Assembly: GCF_041397485.1 (NCBI RefSeq)
Contig: NZ_JAWKWO010000001.1
Coordinates: 682,001 to 746,000, forward strand
Direction of reading: 5' to 3'
Length of the DNA stretch: 64,000 bases
Source: Zhengella sp020637775
GTDB taxonomy: Bacteria > Pseudomonadota > Alphaproteobacteria > Rhizobiales > Rhizobiaceae
Below, piece after piece: positions 1 through 8,182 of the stretch; positions within the stretch are counted from its first letter, which is position 1, and each line of letters starts with the position of its first letter. The notes beneath the pieces are model-generated. The model worked only from the letters and a program-made list of their open reading frames with translations. It did not search any database and had not been told where the DNA came from. Both the position numbers and the translations under genes were made by a program.

Positions 1-1089
1 GTCGAGAACCGGGATATTTCGGGTTTCCTGAAAAACAATACGGTGCTGGTCACAGGCGCCGGCGGTTCGATCGGCTCCGAACTCTGCCGGCAGATCGCAG
101 CCTTCAAGCCGGCCAAACTGGTCTTCCTGGATTCCGGCGAACGCAACCTCTATGACATTTCACAGGAATTCGCCTCGCATTTCCCCGAAACCGCCATCGC
201 TCCGGTGATCGCCGACATCCGCGACCGGTCGCGCATCGACGAGGTGGTGAATTTCTTCGCACCGGACGTTGTCTTCCACGCAGCCGCGCTGAAGCATGTG
301 CCGATTGTCGAGGCCAACCCGCTGGAGGCGGTGAAGACCAATATCCTGGGCACGGCCAATGTGGCCGAAAGCGCGGTGGCGGCCGGTGCAAAGGCCTTCG
401 TGCTTATCTCCACCGACAAGGCGGTGAACCCCTCCAGCGTGATGGGTGCGTCCAAACGCGCCGCCGAACTCTACTGCCAGGCGCTCGATCTCGACGACGC
501 ACCGACCTGCTTCCGCATCGTGCGTTTCGGCAATGTGCTCGGTTCAGCCGGATCGGTGGTCCCGCTGTTCCAGAAACAGATCGCCCAGGGCGGCCCGGTC
601 ACGGTCACGGATCCGGAAATGACCCGCTATTTCATGACCATCCCGGAAGCGGTGCACCTTATCCTGCAAGCCGCCTCGCACGGCATGAACGGTGCAAAAC
701 TGCCGCCCGAAACGCGCGGCGCCATTCTCATGCTCAACATGGGCCAGCCGATCAAGATCTCCGATCTTGCGCGCCGTCTCATCCAGTTGGCCGGTTTCCG
801 CCCGGATGTGGACGTCAAGATCGAATATACCGGGCGCCGGCCCGGCGAGAAGCTGGAAGAGGAACTTCTCAGCCGGCTCGAAGACCAGATCGTGCAGAAG
901 CATGACAGTTTCATCGTGGCGCGAACGCGAACCGTTGAACGCGGCACGATCGTCAACTGGCTGCAGGAACTCAAGCAGATCTGCCGGCGCGAAGACCCCG
1001 AAGCCGCCATCCTCCTGCTTCGGAAAATCGTCACAAGCTACAAGCCCTGGACTGCGGCGGCGGCCGATATCGAGCAGATTTCCGAATAG
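1..1089 (+). CDS. FlaA1/WbpM-type nucleotide-sugar 4,6-dehydratase, 5' end cut by the window
   Basis: The reading frame is open from the first base, so the N-terminus lies outside the window. The visible part is the cytoplasmic SDR domain of large membrane-bound dehydratases (FlaA1, WbpM, CapD, WreV), which turn UDP-GlcNAc into its 4-keto-6-deoxy derivative. The glycine-rich NAD(P) loop TGAGGSIG is at visible residues 18-25. The segment STDKAVNPSSVMGASKR has Ser and Lys but Met where most SDR enzymes have Tyr, the SMK triad typical of this subfamily. Family members of about 600 residues carry four membrane helices upstream; those are not visible here. Its neighbours are a reductase-like SDR and a GT4 glycosyltransferase. 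The general enzyme class is secure; the exact sugar is inferred from the neighbours. Confidence 0.88.
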   Translation, partial: VENRDISGFLKNNTVLVTGAGGSIGSELCRQIAAFKPAKLVFLDSGERNLYDISQEFASHFPETAIAPVIADIRDRSRIDEVVNFFAPDVVFHAAALKHVPIVEANPLEAVKTNILGTANVAESAVAAGAKAFVLISTDKAVNPSSVMGASKRAAELYCQALDLDDAPTCFRIVRFGNVLGSAGSVVPLFQKQIAQGGPVTVTDPEMTRYFMTIPEAVHLILQAASHGMNGAKLPPETRGAILMLNMGQPIKISDLARRLIQLAGFRPDVDVKIEYTGRRPGEKLEEELLSRLEDQIVQKHDSFIVARTRTVERGTIVNWLQELKQICRREDPEAAILLLRKIVTSYKPWTAAAADIEQISE

Positions 1090-1121
1090 AGCGGTTTCCG
1101 ACGGGCGCGAACCGGCACCGG

Positions 1122-2066
1122 TCACAGGCGCTGGCGAGCCTCAGGCGGTGCGAAGGCCCGGACCAGGCCGTCGGCAAGGGCGACGGGCGGATGCCAGCCG
1201 GTTTGTGCGGTGAAGCGGGCCGTATCCACCATGCAGGGTTTGCGTGCATGGCTGAGCGCCTGTCCAAGCAGCGGCACGCCATCCCACCACGCGGCAGGCA
1301 GGCCCGGAAGGGTGTGCAGGCGCTGGCGCCCTGCCCACCGGCCGGCCAGGCGCCCGATCTCGCCCAGCGATGTGATGCCATCATCGGCAAGGTTGAACGT
1401 GCCATTCGCCGCCCGGCTGCCCTCGGCCGACAAGGCGGCAATGGCGCTTGCAAGGTTTTCACGATTGAGAACCGATTTCGGCGCTTGCGCCAGCACCTCC
1501 GGCAACAGCCAGCCACGCCGGCCCAAGCGGGTGGCCAGTCCCAGCCAACCGCCACGGTGCGGGCCATACACGACCGGCAGGCGCAGGATCGCCAATGCAC
1601 GTCCTTCGCCATGAAAGGCGTTTCGCAGCGCAGCCTCGGCCGCCACTTTCGAGCGCGCATAGGGATCATCGGGGCGAAGCGGGTCGCTTTCGCGAAAGGG
1701 CACGTCCGTGCCGGCGCCATAGACGCGCACGGAACTGGCGAAGAGAAAGCGTGTGACGCCCGCCCGGGCGGCTGCGCGGGCAAGAGCGGCTGTGGCATCG
1801 ACATTGACCGCCTGCATGGCCGCCTCGTCGCCCGCCGCGCGTGACAGGCGCGAGGGATTGAATGCGGCCAGATGCACCACCGCATCCTGCCCCTCCAGCA
1901 CCGATTCCCATTCAGCAGGCCGGGTCAGATCGGCGAACAGCGCGCGCGCGGCGATATCGGGGCGCGGTTTGCGCAGCAGGGCGGTGACGTCATGGCCGGC
2001 GCCGACAAGTGCATCGGCAATCGTGCCGCCTGAAAAGCCTCCTGCCCCGGTCAGAAATATCCGCAT
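1122..2066 (-). CDS. NAD-dependent epimerase/dehydratase, likely UDP-4-keto-sugar reductase (WbpV/WreQ-like)
   Basis: This 314-residue extended SDR has the cofactor loop GAGGFSG at residues 7-13, a Ser pair near 111-112 and the catalytic YARSK at 136-140. I start it at the ATG at 2066, directly before MRIFLTGAGG, because the open frame further upstream is arginine- and proline-rich and looks like antisense of the next gene. It is convergent with the 4,6-dehydratase (32 bases apart) and divergent from the GT4 glycosyltransferase. Pseudomonas WbpV and Rhizobium WreQ have this size and these partners, and reduce the 4-keto sugar to N-acetylquinovosamine. That assignment is by context; UDP-glucose 4-epimerase-like activity is the alternative. 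Confidence 0.75.
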   Translation of the reverse strand: MRIFLTGAGGFSGGTIADALVGAGHDVTALLRKPRPDIAARALFADLTRPAEWESVLEGQDAVVHLAAFNPSRLSRAAGDEAAMQAVNVDATAALARAAARAGVTRFLFASSVRVYGAGTDVPFRESDPLRPDDPYARSKVAAEAALRNAFHGEGRALAILRLPVVYGPHRGGWLGLATRLGRRGWLLPEVLAQAPKSVLNRENLASAIAALSAEGSRAANGTFNLADDGITSLGEIGRLAGRWAGRQRLHTLPGLPAAWWDGVPLLGQALSHARKPCMVDTARFTAQTGWHPPVALADGLVRAFAPPEARQRL

Positions 2067-2206
2067 GGTTCTCCGGTTCCGTTTCCTCGTGCGGGCCGGG
2101 CGCCGCCCGACATCCCGGATACCACAAGGCGCGCCGGTTGTGGTAAGGGATTGCGCAATTGAAACAAGGGACCGGCCGGAACACCATACGGGCCGCCAGA
2201 GACCGC

Positions 2207-3196
2207 ATGCCGGAGATGACAAACACACTGGCCATTGCCGGGCTTGCCGCCTTGGCCAGCGTCCTGCTGCTGGCGGTTCTGCGGCGCCTGCTTGCGGCGT
2301 CCTTCCTGGCCGCGGGCCGTTCGGACCGGTCGAACCATGCCGGAACGCCGCGCCAGATCGGCGGTCTGGCCGTGGTGCCTGCCGCGCTGTTCGCCGTGGC
2401 CTTCCTTCAGGGCGGGGATGCATGGATCGCCCTGCCCTTCCTGGCTCTGTGGCTGGCCGGCATGGCCGACGACCACCGCCCGCTGGGCGTGGCCGTGCGG
2501 CTGGGCGTGCAGATCGGGGCCGCGGCGGGTCTTGTCGCGCTGGTGCGGCCCGCCCTGCCGCTGCCGGACGTCGTGCCGCCGCTGGCGGGCGACATCGCCG
2601 CCGTGCTGTTTCTCGTGTGGACCATCAACATGGTCAATTTCATGGACGGGCTGGACCTGATGACCGTTGCCGGCGCGGGGCTGCCGCTCGCTTTTTGCAG
2701 CTCTCTGCTGCTGGTCGCTGGCGGATCAACCGATGCGGCCATGGCCACGCTGGCGGGCGCGGGCGCGCTGGCCGGGTTCGCGCTGCACAACCGCCCGCCA
2801 GCGAAGGTGTTTCTCGGTGACAGCGGCAGCCTGCCGCTCGGCATGCTCGCCGGCTGGGCGCTGCTGGCGCTTGCCGAACAGGCCCCAGCGGCGGCACTGG
2901 CCCCGTTCGGCTATTACTTCGCCGATTCCGTCTGGACGCTTTTGCAGCGGCTGGCGGAGGGCAAGAACATCCTGAAATCGCATTCCGAACACGCCTATCA
3001 GCGCGCCTTCCGGGCCGGCATGACGGTGCCCGCCATTGTGGGCCGCGTGGCGCTGTGCGCGCTCGCCTGCGGCCTTGCCGCTCATGCGGCGATCGCGGCG
3101 GACGGGTTTGTCTCGATGGCCGGCGGCCTTGCCGGGCTTGGCGCGGGCGTGGCGCTGGCCGCGCATTTGCGGCGGCGGCCGAAGCCCTTAAACTGA
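2207..3196 (+). CDS. GT4-family undecaprenyl-phosphate sugar-1-phosphate transferase (WecA/WbpL/WreU-like)
   Basis: This 329-residue polytopic membrane protein of the MraY/WecA family transfers a sugar-1-phosphate from a UDP-sugar to undecaprenyl phosphate, the first step of O-antigen synthesis. Family motifs are all visible: SNHAGTPRQIGGLA near residue 42, an Asp pair GMADDH near 88, NMVNFMDGLD at 141-150, VFLGDSGSLPLG at 201-212 and HAYQR at 262-266. Most of the rest is hydrophobic helix. A TTG start at 2159 is possible, but the ATG at 2207 (or 2216) fits the family better. With the two flanking sugar-modifying genes it resembles the WbpL/WbpV/WbpM set, in which the lipid-linked first sugar is a 6-deoxy-amino sugar. 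Confidence 0.85.
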   Translation: MPEMTNTLAIAGLAALASVLLLAVLRRLLAASFLAAGRSDRSNHAGTPRQIGGLAVVPAALFAVAFLQGGDAWIALPFLALWLAGMADDHRPLGVAVRLGVQIGAAAGLVALVRPALPLPDVVPPLAGDIAAVLFLVWTINMVNFMDGLDLMTVAGAGLPLAFCSSLLLVAGGSTDAAMATLAGAGALAGFALHNRPPAKVFLGDSGSLPLGMLAGWALLALAEQAPAAALAPFGYYFADSVWTLLQRLAEGKNILKSHSEHAYQRAFRAGMTVPAIVGRVALCALACGLAAHAAIAADGFVSMAGGLAGLGAGVALAAHLRRRPKPLN

Positions 3197-3199
3197 AAA

Positions 3200-3226
3200 G
3201 GCCGCGTTTCACCTGGAAACGCGGCC
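3200..3226. terminator. Bidirectional hairpin terminator between convergent genes
   Basis: A perfect 11-bp stem (GGCCGCGTTTC / GAAACGCGGCC) with a 5-base loop sits four bases after the glycosyltransferase stop and about 35 bases from the bioY stop. On the + strand it is followed by CTTGTCTGTTCTTG, a weak T-rich tail. It can serve both converging transcripts. Confidence 0.75.
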
Positions 3227-3260
3227 CTTGTCTGTTCTTGCCGGTCAGGCCGGCGCGCGA

Positions 3261-3842
3261 TCAGCGAAAGCGGGCGAGGAGCGCGCCAAGCGCAGGCACG
3301 AGGGCGGCGGCGAGCGCCGCCTTGACCACGTCGGCGACGATGAAGGGGCCGACGCCGAAGGCCAGCGCCTTTTCCGCGCCGAAGAGCACGGCGAGCCATG
3401 CCGCGCCGAGCGCCAGGATCACCGCCTCACCGGCCAGCATGGCACCGAACAGGGCGACCGGGCGGGCCGTCCAGCCACGGTCGGCCGCGGCGCCGATCAT
3501 CGCGGCGGCCACGAGGAAGCCCGCCAGGTAGCCGCCGGTCGGGCCGGCCATGTAGGCGGCACCCGCGCCGCCGGTGAAGACAGGCATGCCGACGGCGCCC
3601 TGCGCCAGATAGGCCAGCAGCGTGGCAACGGCCAGATTGCGGCCATAGGCGGCGGCGATGGCGAAGATGGCCAGCGTCTGCAGCGTCATCGGCACGGGCC
3701 AGAAGGGAACCTTGACATGGGCGGCGGCGGCGATCAGCAGCGAACCGGCGATGACGAGCCCGGCCTGGGCGGCAAGGCGGGCGGCACCAGCGCCGGGAAG
3801 CGCGGCGGCTGCCAGTGAACGGTCGGACAGGGATGCGGACAT
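3261..3842 (-). CDS. bioY: Biotin transporter substrate-binding subunit BioY
   Basis: This 193-residue membrane protein has about six hydrophobic helices and BioY hallmarks: the N-terminal ALPGAGAARLAAQAGLVIAGSL helix, the VPFWPVPMTLQTLAIF stretch and the AGPTGGYLAGF motif with a conserved Thr-Gly-Gly. BioY is the biotin-binding S component of ECF transporters. Here no bioM or bioN energising genes are adjacent, so it either works alone or uses distant or shared ECF modules. The ATG at 3842 is preceded by AAAAAGGAAAA, a good ribosome site. The next gene upstream is divergent, so bioY has its own promoter in the 123-base gap. Confidence 0.93.
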   Translation of the reverse strand: MSASLSDRSLAAAALPGAGAARLAAQAGLVIAGSLLIAAAAHVKVPFWPVPMTLQTLAIFAIAAAYGRNLAVATLLAYLAQGAVGMPVFTGGAGAAYMAGPTGGYLAGFLVAAAMIGAAADRGWTARPVALFGAMLAGEAVILALGAAWLAVLFGAEKALAFGVGPFIVADVVKAALAAALVPALGALLARFR

Positions 3843-3965
3843 CGATTTTCCTTTTTGGCATTGCGTGGACAGCGAAGCAGAACCTCGCATGTTTGCGTAT
3901 AAATTCTGACGTGCTATGCGGCAATGCACAAGGGGCGCGATCCCCGGACAATTGCCGAAGGACGC

Positions 3966-4877
3966 ATGCGCATGGAACTGGATCTCAACCGGGACTTCGA
4001 ACCGGCTCATGGCGAGGCCGTACCGGTCGCCACGGATGTCCTGCGCGTCACGGTCAACAATCCGGGGCCGTTCACCTTTCACGGCACCAACAGCTACATT
4101 GTCGGCCGTGACACGTTGGCCGTCATCGATCCCGGGCCGGAAAACGAGGCGCATTTCCAGACGCTCATGGAGGCCATCGCGGGGCGGCCGGTCAGCCACA
4201 TCTTCGTCAGCCACACCCACAAGGACCATTCGCCGCTGGCTCGCCGCCTTGCCGCGGCGACCGGGGCCACCATTGCCGCTGAAGGCCCGCACCGGCCTGC
4301 CCGCCCGCTCAATATCGGCGAGGTCAACCCGCTCGACGCCAGCGCCGACACGGATTTCGACCCGGATATCCGCATGGCCGATGGCGCGGTGATCGAAGGC
4401 GACGGCTGGGCGATCCGGGCCGTTCACACGCCGGGCCACACGGCCAACCATGCCGCTTTCGGGCTCGAAGAGACGGGCATCCTGTTTTCTGCCGATCACG
4501 TGATGGCCTGGGCCACGACCATCGTGGCGCCGCCCGATGGCGCCATGGCCGATTTCATGGCCTCGCTGGAGGCACTGATGCAGCGCGACGACAGGCTCTA
4601 CCTGCCCGGCCATGGCGGACCGGTGACGCGGCCGGCGCAATTCCTGCGTGGTCTGCGCACGCACCGGCGCATGCGCGAACGGGCCATCCTGGAAAGGCTC
4701 AGGGCCGGCGACCGGACGATTGCCGGCATGGTCACCAAGATTTACCGCGATACGGATCCGCGCCTGCACGGGGCGGCCGGCCTTTCGGTGCTGGCGCATC
4801 TGGAAGATCTGGTGGCGCGTGGGGCGGTGCAGACGGACGGCCCGCCGGCGATCGACGGCGTTTTCATTCCCGCCTGA
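3966..4877 (+). CDS. Metallo-beta-lactamase-fold hydrolase (LACTB2/glyoxalase II-like)
   Basis: This 303-residue protein has the zinc-binding motif HTHKDH at residues 83-88, followed by HTPGHTANH, SADHV and a late PGHGG histidine, the usual order in two-zinc MBL hydrolases. The C-terminal third (after about residue 225) resembles the winged-helix tail of LACTB2-like proteins (HRRMRERAILERL ... VLAHLEDLVARGAV). Substrates in this subfamily range from RNA to acyl-thioesters, and nothing here settles which. I chose the ATG at 3966 because GAAGGA lies just upstream; an in-frame ATG at 3924 would add 14 residues. It is convergent with the DUF1499 gene, six bases apart. Confidence 0.85.
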   Translation: MRMELDLNRDFEPAHGEAVPVATDVLRVTVNNPGPFTFHGTNSYIVGRDTLAVIDPGPENEAHFQTLMEAIAGRPVSHIFVSHTHKDHSPLARRLAAATGATIAAEGPHRPARPLNIGEVNPLDASADTDFDPDIRMADGAVIEGDGWAIRAVHTPGHTANHAAFGLEETGILFSADHVMAWATTIVAPPDGAMADFMASLEALMQRDDRLYLPGHGGPVTRPAQFLRGLRTHRRMRERAILERLRAGDRTIAGMVTKIYRDTDPRLHGAAGLSVLAHLEDLVARGAVQTDGPPAIDGVFIPA

Positions 4878-4883
4878 ACGGGC

Positions 4884-5663
4884 TCAGGTGCCCGCCAGGG
4901 TCAGCATTTCGGCATCCAGCGCATTCATGAAGGCTTCGATGCGCCGGGCATTGTCGCCCAGGTCATGTCTGGCGAAAACGGATGCCGAGCGCATGTCGAC
5001 ATAGGTGGATTCGTCCTCGTCGGAAATGCGCACGACAACATCGACCGGAAAGGCAAAGAAAAACGTGCTGGCCCGGGCCTCGACCAGCAATTCCGGGGTT
5101 TCCTGCGGAACCCCCTTTCGCGACAGCACCTGCCAGCGATTGTCCGCCATGACATTGGTGACAGCCCGCAGGACGCGGTCGGGCGCGGCATCGTAGCGGC
5201 GGCCGGTCGCTGCCGGGTAAGCCCGTGCGGCCGCCTCGATCTCCTGCGGGGACGGCGTGGCGATCTCGTTCTGCCCCTCCCCGCGCAGACCGGGCGCAAT
5301 GAAGAACCGGGGCGGATCGCTCCGGTCGGTGGAGATGTCGTTCAGGGCAGGCAGGGCGGCGGCACGCCAGGCCGAGACCGCGAAGGGTGCCAGCACGATC
5401 AGCGACAGGATCAGGCCTGCCGCGGCAGCGCGGCCGCCGCGCGCACCGGCGCGCCAGAGCCTCTGAAAGGCCAGGAGCGCGATCACCAGCGCCGTGATGG
5501 CCAGAAGGCAAATGAAGCCCAGCACCCAGAAAAAGCCGACGGTTTCCATCAGGCCATAGCGATGGGCGAGGCCCGCGATGATGAACATCACCAATGCCAG
5601 ACGGGCAAGGAAGCGGGACCAGTCGCCCAAGGGCGAAACCGGCCGGTCATAGTAACCCGTCAT
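4884..5663 (-). CDS. DUF1499 family membrane protein
   Basis: This 259-residue protein has three hydrophobic helices in its first 110 residues (about 15-35, 42-64 and 82-102). A soluble DUF1499 domain follows, containing the family segment NDISTDRSDPPRF and the later region around RVLRAVTNVMADNRW. The family is common in Hyphomicrobiales and has no assigned biochemical role. The start at 5663 (MTGYYDRPVSP) is preferred to an in-frame ATG 39 bases upstream, which would add a charged, non-conserved lead. A strong hairpin separates it from the CoA ligase upstream, so the two are probably separate transcripts. Confidence 0.8.
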   Translation of the reverse strand: MTGYYDRPVSPLGDWSRFLARLALVMFIIAGLAHRYGLMETVGFFWVLGFICLLAITALVIALLAFQRLWRAGARGGRAAAAGLILSLIVLAPFAVSAWRAAALPALNDISTDRSDPPRFFIAPGLRGEGQNEIATPSPQEIEAAARAYPAATGRRYDAAPDRVLRAVTNVMADNRWQVLSRKGVPQETPELLVEARASTFFFAFPVDVVVRISDEDESTYVDMRSASVFARHDLGDNARRIEAFMNALDAEMLTLAGT

Positions 5664-5704
5664 GTCGGCTGCCTCGCGCCTTCCCCCATCGCATTCTTCC
5701 ACCC

Positions 5705-5733
5705 GACGGCGCGGCTGCCAGAGCCGCGCCGTC
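5705..5733 (-). terminator. Strong hairpin after the CoA ligase gene
   Basis: A perfect 12-bp stem (GACGGCGCGGCT / AGCCGCGCCGTC) with a 5-base loop lies 13 bases beyond the ligase stop. There is no T tract on the minus side, so it may be a weak or Rho-assisted terminator. Confidence 0.55.
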
Positions 5734-5746
5734 AGGCGTTTTCCCC

Positions 5747-7372
5747 TCAGGCGGGGAGCTTGTAGCCGGCGAACTGGTCGCGCAGGGTCGTCTTCTGGAT
5801 CTTGCCGGTCGCCGTATGGGGGATTTCCTCGACGAAGGCCACGTCATCGGGCATCCACCACTTGGCGATCTTGCCATCCATGAAGGCGAGAATATCCTCC
5901 CGCGAAGGCTGCCGCCCCTGCTTCGGCACGATAACGAGCAGCGGGCGCTCGTCCCATTTGGGATGGGCAATGCCGATGACGGCGGCCTCTGCCACGTCGG
6001 GGTGACCGACAGCGAGATTTTCCAGGTCAATGGAGGAAATCCACTCGCCGCCCGACTTGATGACATCCTTGGAGCGGTCGGTGATCTGCATGTAGCCATC
6101 GGCATCGATATGGGCGACATCACCCGTGTCGAACCAGCCCTCCTCGTCGAACTGGTCGGCACCGGCGCCGCCGTAATAGCCCTTGGCGATGGCAGGGCCG
6201 CGCACTTTCAGACGGCCGAAGGTCTTGCCGTCCCACGGCAGTTCCCTGTTGTCATCGTCGGTGATCTTCATTTCCACGCCGAAGGGCGCATAGCCCTGCT
6301 TGGCCTTGAGATCGAGAAGCGCATCTCCCTCCAGGTCGGCAAATTGCGGCTTGAGCGAACCGAGCGAGCCAAGCGGGCTCATCTCGGTCATGCCCCATGC
6401 GTGGATGACATCGACGCCGTAATTGTCCTGGAACTTCTGCGTCATGGCGCGCGGGCAGGCCGAGCCGCCGATCACCACCCGGTTGAGATGGGGCAGTTCC
6501 TTGCCGGTTTCTTCCAGATATTGCAGCAGCATGAGCCAGACAGTCGGCACGGCGGCCGACATGGTCACCTTGTGGGTGTCGAGCAACTCGTAGATCGATT
6601 CGCCATCCATCCTGCCGCCCGGCATGACCAGCTTGGCGCCAACCATGGGCGCGGCGTGGGCAATGCCCCATGCGTTGGCATGGAACATGGGCACGACGGG
6701 CAAAACGACCTCGCGGGAGCCGAGGTCGAGCGCGTCCTTCTGGCTGGCAATCAGGGCGTGAAGGACGTTGGAGCGGTGCGAATAGAGCACGCCCTTCGGA
6801 TCGCCCGTGGTGCCGGAGGTGTAGCACATGCCCGACGCGTCGCCCTCGCCGTTGGCATGCCATTCGACATTGCCGTCATGGCCGGCGATCCAGTCCTCAT
6901 AGGCCACGGCGGTCTTCAGCGCCGTGTCCGGCATGTGGGCGCCGTCGGTCAGGACCACGACCTTGCCAAGGCTGGGAACCTGATCCGCGATCTTCTCGAC
7001 GATCGGCAGGAAGGTCAGGTCGGTGAACAGCATGCGGTCTTCGGCATGGTTCATGATCCAGGCGATCTGTTCGGGAAACAGGCGCGGGTTGAGCGTGTGA
7101 TACACGCCGCCGGCGCCCATGATGCCATACCAGGCTTCCAGATGGCGTGCGGTGTTCCAGGCCAGCGTGCCGACGCGGTCACCGGGCCGGATGCCCTCCG
7201 CCATCAGTGCCTGTGCGGTCTTCTTCGCCCGGGTGTGAATGTCGGCATAGGTCGTGGTGACGACCGGGCCTTCGATGGAGCGCGTGACGACCTGCTGCTT
7301 GCCATGCTGGCGCGCGGCATGGTCCAGGATGCGGCTGCAGGTCAGCGGCCAGTCCTGCATCAGTCCCAACAT
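5747..7372 (-). CDS. Acyl-CoA ligase of the 3-(methylthio)propionyl-CoA ligase (DmdB) / fatty-acyl-CoA ligase family
   Basis: This 541-residue adenylate-forming enzyme activates a carboxylic acid with ATP and joins it to CoA. The P-loop-like YTSGTTGDPKGV is near residue 190, the AWGMTEMSP motif near 335, the hinge TGDVAHIDADGYMQITDRSKDVIKSGGEW near 430 and the catalytic Lys region TGKIQKTTLRDQF near the end. The opening MLGLMQDWPL and the segment NPRLFPEQIAWIMNHAEDR are, from memory, typical of sequences named DmdB or medium/long-chain ligase in rhizobia. The true substrate cannot be read from sequence. GGGAGGAAC precedes the ATG at 7372. A crotonase and a DmdC-like dehydrogenase lie at the far right end of the window. 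Confidence 0.85.
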   Translation of the reverse strand: MLGLMQDWPLTCSRILDHAARQHGKQQVVTRSIEGPVVTTTYADIHTRAKKTAQALMAEGIRPGDRVGTLAWNTARHLEAWYGIMGAGGVYHTLNPRLFPEQIAWIMNHAEDRMLFTDLTFLPIVEKIADQVPSLGKVVVLTDGAHMPDTALKTAVAYEDWIAGHDGNVEWHANGEGDASGMCYTSGTTGDPKGVLYSHRSNVLHALIASQKDALDLGSREVVLPVVPMFHANAWGIAHAAPMVGAKLVMPGGRMDGESIYELLDTHKVTMSAAVPTVWLMLLQYLEETGKELPHLNRVVIGGSACPRAMTQKFQDNYGVDVIHAWGMTEMSPLGSLGSLKPQFADLEGDALLDLKAKQGYAPFGVEMKITDDDNRELPWDGKTFGRLKVRGPAIAKGYYGGAGADQFDEEGWFDTGDVAHIDADGYMQITDRSKDVIKSGGEWISSIDLENLAVGHPDVAEAAVIGIAHPKWDERPLLVIVPKQGRQPSREDILAFMDGKIAKWWMPDDVAFVEEIPHTATGKIQKTTLRDQFAGYKLPA

Positions 7373-7548
7373 TGATGTTCCTCCCTGATCGGTATGAGCG
7401 TGTTATCAACATCTTGTCCCTCAAAACCGGTTTGTCCAGAGCGCGCGGCCCCTGCCCCGGCTTTTCTGCCGGCCACGGACACAAACCGGCCATGATCGGC
7501 CGCCAGATTGCGGGTTCGGGCGGGCTGGTTTTTGTTCTGGAGTGCAAG

Positions 7549-7926
7549 ATGAACATGCTTCCCGTCCCTGTCACCCCCTCATCCGCACCGCCGCTGGCCG
7601 AAGTCGAGCTCGAAATGGCGCTTCAGATCAATGACATCCGCGCCCAGGGCTTTGCCGATTCGGTTCGGGAAGCCGCCTCGCGCATCGGCGGGCATGTGCT
7701 GTTTGACCTGCCTTGTCCCTCCGGCGAAGGCTGCCAGCGCGTGGCGGCCATCGTGGCGGCGCAGGACCACGAGATGCAGGTGCTGCTGGTGATCCTGGCG
7801 GCCGATGGCCTTTCGGTCTCCACCGAGAATGCCAGCGATTCCGATCATGCCTTCGCCGGTTTCGCGCTCAGCCATGCAGCGCTGAGCGGGCACTTGGCCG
7901 GATTGGGTCTCGGCGCCGCGGAATAG
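7549..7926 (+). CDS. Hypothetical protein, 125 residues
   Basis: I do not recognise this family. The protein is acidic to neutral with no signal peptide or clear membrane helix. It begins MNMLPVPVTPSSAPPLAEVELEMAL and has a CPSGEGCQRVAAIV stretch with two cysteines near residue 60. The open frame runs back to 7372, but the ATG at 7549 has GGAG eight bases upstream and the earlier part looks like non-coding sequence. It is divergent from the CoA ligase. Codon use matches the surroundings, so it is probably a real native gene of unknown role. Confidence 0.55.
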   Translation: MNMLPVPVTPSSAPPLAEVELEMALQINDIRAQGFADSVREAASRIGGHVLFDLPCPSGEGCQRVAAIVAAQDHEMQVLLVILAADGLSVSTENASDSDHAFAGFALSHAALSGHLAGLGLGAAE

Positions 7927-8182
7927 GCTGCGCTGGAACAACCGGCGCCGTCCGGTTGCGCGCCCGGGCTTGCGAAGGCTCCCTTGCCAGGCTGGAGCGG
8001 CTGGCCTGCGCGTCATTCGCTACGCGCGGGGAGGCCTTGGCCGCTGCCGCAGCACGGTTCTCCACACGGCTTATTTGATCATAATCCACCCCATCCACAT
8101 CATGCTTCATGCCCTCTGCATTGTGCCAGACGCCTGTACCCGTTTGCTTTTTCCGGACTCATCAAGAAACAGAGGGGAACAC

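Noticed and set aside
3885..3910. TATA-rich stretch upstream of bioY as a possible BioR box
   Set aside because: It does not give the symmetric TTAT-ATAA pattern known for BioR, so I do not call it.
8075..8088. TTGAT-N4-ATCCA near the secreted protein gene, an FNR-like half match
   Set aside because: The right half departs from the consensus at a key position and nothing in the gene suggests oxygen control.
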